Part shown: piece after piece, positions 10,101 through 22,100 of the stretch | How the letters are laid out: each line of letters opens with the position of its first letter | How positions within the stretch are numbered: position 1 is the first letter of the stretch | NCBI GenBank assembly: GCA_050084985.1 | Contig: JBITNC010000001.1 | Location: 42,408,001 to 42,472,000, forward strand | Direction: 5' to 3' | Origin: Nageia nagi | Taxonomy: Eukaryota > Pinophyta | Length of the DNA stretch: 64,000 bases | The notes under the pieces: model-generated | Seen by the model: only the letters and a program-made list of their open reading frames with translations | What the model was told of the DNA's origin: nothing | Database searches by the model: none | Translations under genes and position numbers: made by a program

Positions 10101-13100
10101 ATGGCAAGCGAAGAAGGTTTCTCATCTAACAAGGCACCTCTCTTTGATGGAACCAATTATGCTTTCTAGAAAATTTGAATGAAGACTTATCTCAGTGCAT
10201 TGGGTTTTGGTACTTGGGATGCTGTTAAAAGGGGTTACACTCCTCCCCCTATAGGTCCATCAGATGAAGCAGAAAGAAAGGCATTTGAATGTGATGCAAA
10301 AGTAAGAAATGCTCTAATGTGTGGTCTTGTGGATAGTGAACTGGTGAAAGTTATGGCATGCAAATCTGCAAAAGAAATATGGAATAAGTTGAAGAGCATT
10401 CACGAAGGAGATGATAAAGTCAAGGAAGCAAAACTCCAAACCCATAGAGCTCAATTCGAAGTTCTAAAGATGAATGAAGATGAAACCATCGAAGCATACA
10501 TGTTGAGAGTAAATGAAATTACTAATGCAATCAGAGGTCTTGGGGAAGAAATTGAAGATCATGTCATCGTGAAAAAGGTACTACGATCTCTCACATCTTG
10601 CTTTGATTCAAAGGTGTCTGCTATTGAAGAAGCAAAAAATTTGAAAACTTTCAGCATGGATGAAATGCATGGATCGCTGACTGCTTATGAAATGAGGATC
10701 GAAAAAGCAAAACATTCAGAAAAGGAAGCAGCATTTAAAGCCAATAACAGTACCAAAGCCAAAACAGATTTTGACGATGAGGAACAATCTGATGGAGCAG
10801 AAGCAAATTTTGTTAGAAAGCTAAAAAGGGGAAAAGGTAAATATAAAGGCAAGCTGTCGTTTAAATGTTTTAACTGTGGTGGTATTGGTCATTTCATTTC
10901 AAAATGTCCATATAGAAAAACTGATAAAGATGATCAAGAATCATATTTTGAGAAAAACCACAAAATGAAATCTCATGCTCGAAATAGAAGGTCAAATAGA
11001 CAGAGCTTCATATCTAGAAATGAAGGCTCCACTGATGATGATTCCAGTAATGAATCAGAAAAAGAATACAATGGAGCATTATTTATGGCATTTGAAGAGA
11101 AACTGAATGAAGACAATCAAAATGACCAAGAACATAAAAAAGAAGAGATAGATGAAGAAAATGACTGTGAGATTGAGATTGATCTTGAAGAAGAACTAAT
11201 AACAGCATTGAATGAACTGGATAAAGAAATAAAGAAAAATAAGAAACTCTCAAAAAGGTTTGATGATGCAAGTAATATTATAGAAAACTTAAAAATAGAA
11301 GTGGAAGAATCTAAGAGGATAAATGAGAGTTTGGAGGAACAGCTTCTTGTGAAATTTAAAAATTGTAGTAAGCTTGAAGAAGAAATAACTGGGCTACGTA
11401 TGCAACTAGAGGAAGTCACCAAGAAAATCAGCTCTTTTGAATATCTAGAAGGAAGGTCGACTAAACTCAACGAAATCATTAACAGTCAAAGAATGTTTTC
11501 TGATAAATTTGGTCTAGGATATGAACAAGGATAATCTTCCAATGACATAAAAAGGGAAAACATAAAAGAAACCAAGAAGAAGGAAGATAGCTCAGGATTG
11601 GAGGATGATGGCTTCACTCAAGTGCATTCCAGAAGAAGACCCTATGCAGGACCAAGAAGTACTCAGCAATATAATAGCTACATCCATCCCTTCAATGGAT
11701 ACTGTTTCAAATGCAATGCGTATGGACACAAAATTTCTGAATGTAAGTATAATATCACTCCAAGAACCTTTGTTACTAGGAATGCATTTGGCCCACTAAT
11801 GGAGCATCCAGTTGAGTGTTACAACTGTCATGAATATGGACACATTGCCAGATTCTGCAGAAATAATCATGGCACGAGGTTCTTTCCATCGAGACAATTT
11901 CCTTCCATAAGACAAAATAAACAGTTTCAGAGTAGTCATCCACAGGAAGAAGAAAAGTATAATAAAAAACAAGAAGCTGAAATAAAAGTAAAACAAGTCT
12001 GGAAAGAAAAGGAGAAACTCAGAGAGGATAAAGAGTCTTTAATCGTTCAAACAACATTAAAAGCTCAAGATAAACCATCACCATGGATATTAGACAGCAG
12101 ATGCTCAAGTCACATGACAGGTGACAAGAAGAAATTTCAAAAACTACAGGAATATGAAGGTGGGTCAGTAAGATTTGGAAACAATGATGGCGCACAGATT
12201 ATCGGCAAAGGGACCGTCAAAATAAATGACGGCAACATCAGATCCGAAGAGGTATTATTTGTTGTGGGACTGAAGCATAATTTGTTGAGCGTTAGTCAAA
12301 TATGTGATAAAGGACATGATGTAATTTTCAAAAAGCATGGCTGTGAGATCCGAAGGGCAAATAGTGGTAGACTTGTAGCAGTTGGTACAAGAACCTATGG
12401 AAATTTATACACCTTATCAGATATTTCAGAGGGATCATGTCTTCTAGGCAAGGAGAGTGATGATTGGCTATGGCATAAGAGATTGGGACACATCTGTTTT
12501 AAAAACTTGATGAACATTTGCTCAAAAAGAGCAGTAAGAGATATGCCCAATATCAGCAAACCAGCAAATGATATTTGTGATTCATGCCAAAGGGGAAAGC
12601 AAACTCGAGCAAAGTTCAAAGTGAAAGAATATCACACAAGTAGACCATTGGAAATCATACACACTGACCTATGCGGACCAATGAGAACACAAAGCGTCAA
12701 TAGAGATAAGTATTTTATTCTGTTCATAGATGATTATTCAAGAATGACTTGGGTGCAATTTTTGAAACATAAATCTGAAGCTTTTGAAATGTTCAAAGCA
12801 TTTAAAAATCAAGTAGAAAATTAGATAGAGAGGAGAATTAAATGTCTTCGCTCAGACAGAGGAGGTGAGTTCACTTCTGATGAGTTTTCTGAGTTTTGCA
12901 TACAACACGGAATTAAAAGACAATTCTCTGCAGCAAGAACTCCACAACAAAATGGAGTAGTTGAAAGAAAAAATAGAGCAGTACAAGAAATGGCTCGAAC
13001 CATGCTGATAGAAAGCAAGGTTGCTGATAGGTTCTGGAAAGAAGCAGTGCATACTACAGTGCATATTCAAAATAGATGTATGATGCGACCACATGAGGAC

Positions 13101-15176
13101 AGAACACCATATGAATTATGGTTTGGAAGAAGAGCTACAGTGAAGCACTTCAAGATCTTTGGCAGTAAATGCTATATCAAGAGAATAGAAGAAAATTTAG
13201 GAAAGTTTGAGGATAGATCTGATGAAGGTATCTTTCTTGGTTACTCTTCGAAGAGCAAAGCATACAGGTGTTACAATAAAAGGACAAAAAAAATCGTTGA
13301 TAGTGCTGATGTTCGTGTTGATGAGCAAAGAGATCTTCCTAAGAGAAATGATGATGATGATCTTCTTGCCTATCAAGATTCAATTGAAGAAGACAAAAAG
13401 AATAAAAACAAATCTAAGCCTCCTGTACAGCAATCACAAGTAAAGAAACCAGAAGATTCAAATTCGCCAAGTAACCCAAATAGTGCTTCAAAAAATGAGG
13501 TGGAAGAAGATGAAAATTCAAAAACTCCATCAAAAAGATGACACAAGGATCATCCACAAGAGCAAATCATCAGTGAGTTTCATACAGGCATCCAAACTCG
13601 CAGAGGGGTTTCACGCACCTATTCTCTCCTATCCAATATAGAGCCTAAAAATGTCTCAGAAGCTAGCCAAGATGAAAGCTGGATGAAAGCAATGGAGGAA
13701 GAACTCACTCAAATTGAAAAGAATGAAACATGGGAACTCGTTCCTAGACCAGCCAACAAAAATGTGATTGGCACAAAGTGGGTTTTTCATAATAAGTTGA
13801 ATGAAGATGGGATAGTGGTTCGAAATAAAGCTAGACTTGTCTGCAAGGGATATGCTCAAGTTGAAGGAATTGATTTTGAAGAAACTTTTGCACCTATGGC
13901 CAGATTAGAAGCTATTCGCATGTTTTTAGCTTTTGCAGTGTATAAAGACTTTACAGTTTATCAAATGGATGTAAAATCAGCCTTTCTAAATGGCAAAATT
14001 GAAGAAGAAGTCTATATTGAACAGCTAGATGGTTTCCAATTGGGAGAGAATCCTAATCTGGTATGCAAACTAAAGAAGGCTCTGTATGGTTTAAAACAGG
14101 CACCTCGAGCATGGTACTCCAGACTTGATACATATTTTCAGCAGCAAGGCTTTAGAAAAGGAATGGTGGATAGCAATTTATACATTAAATCAGAAAAAGA
14201 AAATTAGCTAATTGTTGTTGTCTATGTAGATGATATAATTTTTGGAGGAAGCAAGAATGAGCTATGTAAAAATCTTGTTGACAACATGCAAACAGAATTC
14301 GAGATGTCTATGATAGGTGAGCTTGCATTTTTTCTCGGCTTACAAATCAATCAATTGAAGAATGGCATGTTCATTTCTCAAACCAAGTATGTTAAGGAGA
14401 TGCTGAAGAAGTTTACCATGGAAGACTGTAAACCTGTGAGCACCCCTATGACGACAGGCTGCAAATTAAGCAAGGATGATAAAGCACCAACAGTAGATCA
14501 AACACAATACAGGTCAATGATTGGAAGTTTATTATATTTGATAGCTACTAGATCGGATATTCTTCAAGCAGTATGTATGGTTGCTCGATTTCAAGTAAAT
14601 CCCAAAGAAACACATGTTACTGCAGTAAAGAGAATATTCAGATATCTCAAAGGTACAGTAGAATATGGTTTATGGTATCCTAGAGGAAAGGACTTTACAC
14701 CTATTGCCTTTTTAGATGCAGATTGGGCAGGATGCGTGGATGATAGGAAGAGCACCAGTGGAGGAGCATTTTATTTGGGTAATAATCTTGTTGGCTGGCA
14801 CAGTAAAAAGCAAGACTCAGTATCCCTATCTACAGTAGAAGCAGAGTATATAGCAGCAACTTCTTGCTGCACACAGATTCTATGGATGAAGCAGATGCTA
14901 AAAGATTTTGGTATACAGATTAACGAGCCCATATCAGTTCTTTGTGATAACACAAGTGCAATCAATATATCAAAAAATCTTGTTATGCACTCACGAACAA
15001 AGCATATTGCAATCAGATATCACTTTCTAAAAGAAAGAGTGGCGCAAGGAGAAGTACAGTTGGATTTTGTTCCAACCATAGAGCAAGTAGCAGACATCTT
15101 TACAAAGCCTTTGCCCAAAGACGTCTTCGAATATCTTCAAAACAAGCTAGGAGTTGTTGTCCTTCCCAAGCATTAG
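10101..15176 (+). pseudogene. SIRE-type Copia gag-pol in one frame, six premature stops
   Basis: From ATG 10101 to TAG 15174-15176 one frame of 1691 codons encodes gag, protease, integrase, RT and RNase H with no frameshift. Gag: capsid part (residues about 10-190), CCHC knuckle CFNCGGIGHFISKC at 256-269, a long acidic coiled coil to about 470, then two more knuckle-like motifs (CFKCNAYGHKISEC, CYNCHEYGHIARFC). Protease: WILDSRCSSHMTG, where the catalytic triplet DSG has become DSR (Asp 665). Integrase: an HHCC finger, then D856, D919, E955, an exact DD35E spacing. RT: YVDDIIFGG (Asp 1377, 1378). RNase H: DADWAGCVDDRKSTSGG. In-frame stops sit at 10167 (TAG), 10176 (TGA), 11532 (TAA), 12822 (TAG), 13539 (TGA) and 14205 (TAG), so no polyprotein can be made. 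Each is one C-to-T or G-to-A change from Gln, Arg or Trp, as expected after cytosine methylation. Confidence 0.93.
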
Positions 15177-15198
15177 CTAGTTCTGGACGTCACATTCT

Positions 15199-15403
15199 CA
15201 GGGGGAGTGTTTATTTTTTCCTTCCTATATTGCTTCTGTGTATCTTGTTTTTGTATGCATACTACTGATTTCCTGAGAATGTCGTGTATGGACTCAGGGG
15301 GAGTCTGTAAATGCCCTTTGTTGTTGTTGACAAAGGGGGAGAGAAAAGTCCCGATGCTAGTGTCTAATCAAGTGGTGTTGCCAACAATTCCAAAGGGGGA
15401 GAT
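15199..15403 (+). promoter_or_regulatory. multiple polypurine tracts before the 3' LTR
   Basis: Four G-rich purine tracts occur in 205 bp: CAGGGGGAGTG at 15199, CAGGGGGAGTCTG at 15295, CAAAGGGGGAGAGAAAAG from 15331, and CAAAGGGGGAGAT at 15391-15403 abutting the LTR. The last is the likely plus-strand primer; the others resemble the duplicated tracts known from SIRE-type elements. CCCTTTG at 15314-15320 can pair with CAAAGGG at 15331-15337, giving a hairpin that exposes the third tract. Confidence 0.8.
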
Positions 15404-17358
15404 TGTTGAGCATGTGTGATTGTCATTGTTGTCAACACATGGTTTTGGTAAAGACCGGGTTCCGGAGGTGATGAGGTCAGCAAGGAGAATTGAAAAGCCA
15501 GGGTTAGTAAATAAAGCGTTTCGGAAGAGATGATGTCAGCAATTTCGGGCCTTAACCCAAAACCAGAGCCCAGAAGTGATGAGGTCAGCAAGGAGTGATC
15601 AAATAGTCGACACCAGTAAGTAAAACATTTCGAAGGGAAGAGATGACGTCACGGGAAGAATGATGCTTACATTTTTGAATGAAATCGGGTTCCGGAGATG
15701 ATGAGGTCAGCAAGGGATGATTAAAAAGGTCGGAGTCAGTAGATTAAGCATTCTAGAATGAAATGATAAAAGCTCAGTTGTGAAAAAAACTGGGTTCCGA
15801 AGAAAGTGAGTAGAGCATTTCGGAAGCATGAAGATGACATCACGGGGAGAACAACGTTCACATTTTTGAATGAAATCGGGTCCCGAAGATGATGAGGTCA
15901 GTAAGGAGTGATCAAATAACCGGAGCTAGTGAGTAAAACATTCCAGAATATAGAGATGAGAACAGCAAAGAGAGATCAAATAGCCAGAGCCAATAAATAG
16001 AATATCTCAGAAGCAACAAGGACAGCGAGAAGTCAGATCACATCTTTAAGTTTCTTTTTTCTGGAAATGACATCAGTACGGACATCGCGAGAAGCATTTT
16101 ACTCTACTTCCAGAGTCTAGAGAAGATGATGTTAGCAATTGGTGTTGAAAAGTCCGGAAGGCCACGCAGATACCTTGGAACTCTCTTTCGGAGTCTGAAG
16201 ATGATGACATCATGGTGTGGACATCGCGGGAAGCATTTTACTCTACTTCCAGAGTCCAGAGAAAATGATGTTAGTAGTTGGTGTTGAAAAGTTCAGAAGG
16301 CCACGCAGATATCTTGGAACTCTCTTCCAGATTCTAGAGATGATGACATCATGGTGAATACAATAAACATTCGGTAAGCTAGTAGGCCACGCAGATACCT
16401 TGGAACTCTCTTTCGGAGTCTGGAGATGATGACATCATGGTGAATACAATAAACATCCAGTAAGCTAGTCAATCTCTAGGCTATAGAAAGAGACTCCGAA
16501 ACTAAGGCAAAAGAAACCCAGAACTACCATTATGAAGAAGAAAAGAGTCCGGGATTATCAAAAATAATCAGATACTGTCAAATCTCTGAAATCAGTGGAG
16601 AAAGAGCTATACTTGTCTGAACAACTCTATTTTAGCAATAGAAGCGTTCGTCAGTTACAGCAGTTGCAGTCTCGGATAGTGAACTCTCTTAGTGCAGGAG
16701 CAGTTACAAATAAAGATTCCTTTTCAGTTTGTTTTTGATAACGTGTTATGATAGAAACAGTTTCGTGGGGGTTTTCTTGATGTGTAACGGTTTTTAGAGG
16801 GTATTGTAGATGGAGTGAAAAATGTGAGAAGTGAAGTGCGGGTGTGGAGGTAATAGTGTGGAAGAAGGGAGTATCAGGAGGATGTGAAGTGAGCAAATGA
16901 ATATGTAGAGAGTATAGTGATTATTTAACTGTGTTACTTTGGAGCTGTGTGCAGAGATCAAATAATGAGCATTAGAGCTAGACCATTGAGGGTCTTCTAG
17001 AACTGTGTTCTTTCCTCCTTTTTGAATGTTGTATCAAGTGGATGCTTGAGAGCTGGAGTTGGTGCTCCAAGCAGTAGGTGCTGCTATTTTTAAAGTGGTA
17101 GTTGGTGCTACCCTTCACAGTTGGTGCTGTGAATTTGTAAGCTTTCTTTAACGATTGGATTTGGATTGGAGTCCAAGCAGTCATTTTCGGGGATGTAGCC
17201 AATCTGGTGAACCTCGTTATATCTGGTGTTGTGTGATGTACTTGGTGTGCTTGCTCAATTTTCTCTATCTTTTAATCTGTCCTTATTTAAGAAGCTTAAA
17301 TTGATTATTTTTTATACACTGATTCACCCCCCCTCTCAGTGTCACTCGAAGTCCAACA
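15404..17358 (+). repeat. 3' LTR of the SIRE-type element
   Basis: Near-identical in length and layout to the 5' LTR, with the same internal repeats at about 16080-16469. By eye, differences from the 5' copy are mostly transitions within former CG dinucleotides (for example CACG versus CACA, TTCCGG versus TTTCGG). Confidence 0.95.
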
Positions 17359-17363
17359 CTTCA
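17359..17363. repeat. target-site duplication, right copy (CTTCA)
   Basis: Matches 8077-8081. After it the interrupted Gypsy protease resumes in its proper sense. Confidence 0.95.
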
Positions 17364-18850
17364 TTGCATCAATGCATAAAATTTTGTCATGAAGGCAAAT
17401 TAACATGGTCAAAGCTGATCTTGAACCATTGCAATATTTCAAATTTATTCCTTCTTATGATGATTTTTTATCTTCTACTCATCTTGTGCCTTTTGCTCCA
17501 CTTTCCACTTCTAATGTTGTGAATCCTAATGTTGCTACATCTTCTCACATTGTGAATGATAGTGTTATTACTTCTTCTACTATTGTTGTTTCTAGTGAGG
17601 TTCCTTCTAGTGGAGAGTCAAGTAGTGAAGCCATTGTTTCATATACATCACCTCAAGTTGGAGAATACAAGTTGCAAAATCCAATTCTCAACTTGCCTAC
17701 CATTCCTTCCCTTAAAGATATGGGATGTCCTTCAACTTCTCTTCCATCAAAAGAGCCACGTATTAAACCCATCTCCTTCATTAAAGAGAATAATGTTATG
17801 TAAACCACTATTGAAGCTAGTAAGGAACCTCACACTTATTTCTCTTCTTGTGTTCCTCATGAAAATTTATCTAAGTATGCCTTTGATTGTCAATATTTTG
17901 ATGAGACTTGTGGTGGGAAAGGTCAAGGCCTTGGTAAGTTTGAACATGGAATTGTTGAACCCATTGTTGTTGAACCACATTTACCATTTAATAAATCTAG
18001 TTTGGGTTTATCAAAAACAAGCTTTAATCATTTGTGCACCTCATGTCATTTCATGTGAAAGGGAAACATCTATTCAAGAGAAAACAATGAAGTTGAAGAG
18101 GAGGTATCTTTAGAAAGTTTATTTGTTAATACTCTTTCTCATGAAATCTTACCTACCATAAATATTAGACTTATGTCACCCTCTTTTAATGTGGTTGACA
18201 ATCCTTTGTTCTTTGATCAATGCCTTGATGCTTTTGTAATTTGTTTCAATCCTTATTTTAATAAGAGCATGCCTCTTGAATATAACATTAATTAATCCCC
18301 TCCACCTTTCATTCTTAATCATGATTATGAGGAATTTACTTAAGAGTTTGCACACATTGAAATGAGGGACTTTTTCCATGTCAATTTTTTCATGCATGAT
18401 CCTAAATATTGAATTTTTCCATTCTATTTTACACTTTGTCCATAGATTTGTATACACCTTTGACATACTTTTCAAATATTGGATTGCATAGAATTTCTCT
18501 CAATGTTGATTATATTGATTTTTCTTGAAAATAATCCTATTCCTCTTGATTATTTTCCATTGATGCATATATAGTTAACATATTAGTGGTTATACTTATT
18601 TGCCTTCCTGTTCTAAGGATACTTATCCTTATTTTTTAAACATGGATGCTTATTTTGGGTAATGTTTTTTTACATTTGATTCTTATGAGAATGCTATTCT
18701 AAATATGGAGGAATATTTTGATAAATATAATCTACAATATGAGGATGATGAACTTAATTTATTACCCTTACTTCCCAATTGGATGACACTTCTCACATGC
18801 TTGTTAAGGAAAAAATTGAAGTTGACATTGGTGAAGATCCAATAATCCTC
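17364..18850 (+). pseudogene. Tat-like Gypsy: protease end, Ser-rich linker, G-patch-like motif
   Basis: The sequence opens with LHQCIKFCHEGK, the continuation of the protease broken at 8081. A 132-codon frame at 17405-17803 is a Ser/Thr-rich linker without recognised domain. At about 17909-17967 the plus strand reads GGKGQGLGKFEHGIVEPI, close to the G-patch signature (G-x-G-L-G-x(4)-G) that Tat/Ogre-type Gypsy elements carry between protease and RT, where it is thought to bind nucleic acid. Frameshifts and stops interrupt the whole region. Confidence 0.65.
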
Positions 18851-19660
18851 ATATTGTGTTACTTGGCAAGATATTAACTAAAGAAGAGCAAGAGTTATTC
18901 ATTCAAATTCTTAAGAAGTATATGAAATTTTTTGCTTGGAAATATTTTGATATACTAGGATTAGATTTAGATCTTATTGTTAATAATATTGTTCTTAAAA
19001 AGGATGCTAAACCTATTAAGTAAAAACTAAGAAAAATGCATCCAAAAATTGCTCTTCTTGTTAAATAAGAACTTCAAAAAATTTTGGATGTTGGTTTTAT
19101 TACACCTATTGATTATCCTACATGGGTTTTGAATGTTGTTCTTGTTGGTAAAAAGATAGGTGGTATTCACACATGCATTGATTTTTGATACATTAATAAA
19201 GCTTGACCAAAAGATGATTTTCCTCTACATAGCATTGACAATATCATAGTTGCAACTCAGGTCATGAAATATTTTCACTCATGGATGGTTTTAGTGGCTA
19301 CAATCATATTCATATTGAAAAAAATGATCAACATATAATTGCATTTATAACACCTTGGGGAACTTTCTGCTATAAGGTCATGCCCTTTGGTTTAAATAAT
19401 GAGGTGCCACATACGAACATGCCATGATGTATATTTTCATGAATAATGGGTAACATTGTTAAATACTATGTAGATGATATTTTGGCCAAATCTAAAACTA
19501 AAGATACACACCTTGAAGTCCTTGAAAATTTTTTGATTGACTTATTGAGCATAATGTAAGACTTAATCTAAAAAAGTGTGTATTTGGTGTAACTTCTAAA
19601 AGGTTTTGGTTTACATTATTTCCAAAAAGAGGAATTGAGGTGGATCTTGCTAAAATTAAA
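18851..19660 (+). pseudogene. Tat-like Gypsy reverse transcriptase, many stops
   Basis: Readable RT blocks in order: LTKEEQELFIQILKKYMKFF and DAKPIK (pre-RT), LQKILDVGFITPIDYPTWV, GGIHTCIDF, MPFGLNN, and the catalytic box YYVDDILAKSK with YVDD at 19467-19478. At least five in-frame stops and several frameshifts are present, so it is dead. It would copy the element RNA together with the adjoining RNase H. Confidence 0.85.
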
Positions 19661-19879
19661 GCTATAATTGAAATGGATCCCCCTCATAATCTTAAAGAGA
19701 TAAGGAGCTTATCCAATAAAATTAATGTAATTGCAAGTTCAATTTCTAATTATTTGACAAGTGCAAACCTTTTAATCACCTTTTGAAAAAAAGAGTTAAG
19801 TTTGAATAGATAAAGGAGTATCAAGAAGTTTTTGAACAAATTAAAAATACCTTTTATTTCCTCCTATTTTGATCCCACC

Positions 19880-20235
19880 CAATCCCTCCAAACCATTTCA
19901 TTTATACATTTCTTCTACAGACATTGCCATTGGAACCATGTTGGCATAAAAGAATGATATGAACAAAGAGCAGGCTATTTATTACATAAGTAAAACTCTT
20001 GTTGACTATGAAGTACATTACATTCATATTGAGAATTTGTGCCTTTATATTGTATTTGCAACACGTAAGTTAATACATTATATGCTAAATCATAAGACTT
20101 ATGTTATTGCTAGAATTGATCCTTTGAGATACTTTATGAGCCATGCATATGTTAATTCATGCACATCTAAATGGATAATGTTATTAATTGAATTTGACCT
20201 TGAGTTTGTGAATTAAAAATCTATTAAAGGGTAAG
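19880..20235 (+). pseudogene. Gypsy RNase H domain
   Basis: The frame at 19959-20216 begins NKEQAIYYISKTLVDYEVHY and continues through LCLYIVFATRKLIHYMLNHK to SKWIMLLIEFDLEFVN, the pattern of the retroviral-type RNase H that follows RT in Gypsy pol and degrades RNA in the RNA-DNA hybrid. It ends with a stop in place of the expected Q before KSIKG. The order after RT supports the call. Confidence 0.85.
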
Positions 20236-20329
20236 TTATTTTGATCAACTTTTGAAGCTCCATTGCATGATTCACAACCATCGACACTTGATTTTCTTGA
20301 TGATTCCATTTTTGTTTTGCTTGAAGATG

Positions 20330-20745
20330 AGGAATTTGTTGACACCAAAGATGAGGAATTTGACATTATCCTCTTCTTTGATGGTTCTAAATGTGAAAAA
20401 GGGGTGGTGTTGGTATTATTGTTATCACACCTCACAAAGCACCAATCCTTTGTCTTTTAAACTCAAATTTCCTTGCACTAATAACATGGTGAATATGAAA
20501 CCCTTATCCTTGGTATTCAAATTGCAATTAAGCTAAATTTCAAAAGAATTAAAATCATTAGTGATTCCCAATTGATTGTAAATCAAGTCCTTGGAACTTA
20601 TAAATGCCATAATGAGGTGCTTAAAAAGTATAAATTTATTTTTGATTAACTCTTAAAATTTGATAAATACACCATTGAATACTCCCCAAGATCCATAAAT
20701 CAATTTGCAGACACCATGGCTTCATTAGGTTCCCTTATAAGTTCC
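20330..20745 (+). pseudogene. second, archaeal-type RNase H of a Tat element
   Basis: Downstream of the first RNase H, frames switching at 20360-20745 read FDIILFFDGSKCEKG, then IISDSQLIVNQVLGTYKCHN and YSPRSINQFADTMASLGSL. These are the D-G-S-K, D-S-Q-L-(I/V)-x-Q and N-x-x-A-D-x-(M/L)-A blocks of the additional RNase H that Tat-lineage Gypsy elements carry between the retroviral-type RNase H and integrase. It is broken by frameshifts. Two RNase H domains in series is the main reason for placing this element in Tat. Confidence 0.75.
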
Positions 20746-20939
20746 CAAGATAATCAAGATAAGCTCATTATTTATATGAACACATTTCCTAACCCTTATT
20801 ACATTGTTGGACCCATCATTAACCAAATTGAAGTTGACAATGTTAATCCTTGGTATGCTCTTGTAAAAGGTTTTCTCAAGCTTGGAATTTGCCTCTAAGA
20901 TATGACTAAAACTGAGAGAAGATGCTTTGAACAAAAATG

Positions 20940-22100
20940 TGCTAAATATACCTTGTTAGGGGATATCATATATAAAAGAGGATATGAAGGCATCCTTTAA
21001 GATGTCTAGAACCTAATGAAATACCTTCACATGATGGCACATGTGGTGGCCACTTTATTAGCATAGCAATTACAAAATGTTTGTTAAGAATGGGATAGTT
21101 TTGGCCAACCCTTGACAAAGATTATGTTTCAACATTTGTAAATGCATTAAATGCAATAATTTGTAAACTTTTAGTATTTACCTTCTCAAGAATTGCAACT
21201 CATTGTAACCATATGGCCCTTTTCACAATGCAATTTGGACCTTGTTGGCCAATTGTATACCCATTCTTCACAAGGACACAAATTTATAATCACTACCACA
21301 TAGTAATTCACTAAATGGGTAGAAACCATGCCCTTGATTGAAATTAAATCACTTAAAATTATGGAGTTGTTTGAGACCCACCTTGTTTGTAGATTTGGAA
21401 TCCCTTCTAAATTAATCATGGATAATGAAATCCCTTTTAAAAATAAGGATGTTCGAGCCTTGTGTGAAAAATACCATATCCAATTAAGTTTATCCATACC
21501 TTATTTCCCTCAAGCCAATAGACAAATAGAAGCATCTAATAAAATTATTGTTAAAGTAATTCAAAAGTTTGTTGGTGATTCACAAAGGGATTGGCATACC
21601 AAACTTTTTTATGCATTGTGGGCCTATAGAACAAGCATTTGAACACCTACTAGAGCAACACCTTTTTCACTTGTCTATGGTGTTGAAGTTGTTTTACCTA
21701 TTGAAATTGAAATCCCATCCCTTCATGTTTCTCTATAGTATTTTATGGATGATATTACCTATAGGCAAGATCAGCTTGCCCAACTTGATTTACTTGATGA
21801 GAAACGTATTAGTGCACTACAGCATTTGAGCATCTACCAAGAATGCATCAAAAGGTATTATAATAAGAAAGTGCATTATCATGAATTTGAAGTTGGTGAC
21901 CTTGTCTTAAAGGAGAATCATTAAATTACAAGTCAACCAAAAGTAGACTAAGGTAAATTTATGCCTAATTGGTTGTATCCTTACATTTTTATAAACAAAT
22001 ACAATTCTGGAACATACAAGTTGGCATCCTTGGATGGTGTTAAAGAGCTTGAACTAGTCAAAATCATTAAAATTTATCCTTTATATACCTAGACTTCACA
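20940..22100 (+). pseudogene. Tat-like Gypsy integrase with C-terminal domain
   Basis: A remnant zinc-finger region (about 20990-21160) reads TCGGHFISIAITKCLLRMG; the core follows with DLVGQ (first Asp, near 21240), FTKWVETMPLIEIKS, IMDNEIPFKNKD (second Asp, near 21422) and PQANRQIEASNK (Glu, near 21532), all of the integrase D-D-E fold. The C-terminal part has RYYNKKVHYHEFEVGDLVL, KFMPNWLYPYIF and GTYKLASLDG. Integrase inserts element DNA into the chromosome. Stops and frameshifts break it; the longest open piece is 21328-21642. Pol ends near 22090. Confidence 0.85.

Larger units (their letters stand above)
8082..17358 (+). mobile_element. complete SIRE-type Ty1/Copia retrotransposon, 9.28 kb, inserted in a Gypsy element
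   Basis: Two LTRs of 1956 and 1955 bp, both TG...CA, bracket a primer-binding site, one gag-pol frame and a multiple polypurine-tract region. The insertion is flanked by a 5-bp duplication. Lineage is inferred from the long gag with a C-terminal coiled coil, extra zinc knuckles, several polypurine tracts before the 3' LTR and long repeat-rich LTRs, features known for SIRE/Maximus elements. There is no envelope-like frame; only about 230 bp separate pol from the 3' LTR. The LTRs differ by many C/T and G/A changes, so the insertion is not recent. Confidence 0.93.

Noticed and set aside
11117-11479. Minus-strand Ser/Leu-rich 120-codon frame
   Set aside because: Shadow of the coiled-coil part of the SIRE gag.
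11532-11534. TAA inside SIRE gag-pol as a regulated gag/pol readthrough stop
   Set aside because: It lies between the coiled coil and further zinc knuckles, so inside gag, and resembles the other five nonsense changes; simple decay fits better.
15207-15419. Short frame between SIRE pol and 3' LTR as an envelope-like gene
   Set aside because: Only 70 codons, overlaps the polypurine tracts and runs into the LTR; no signal peptide plus fusion-type layout.
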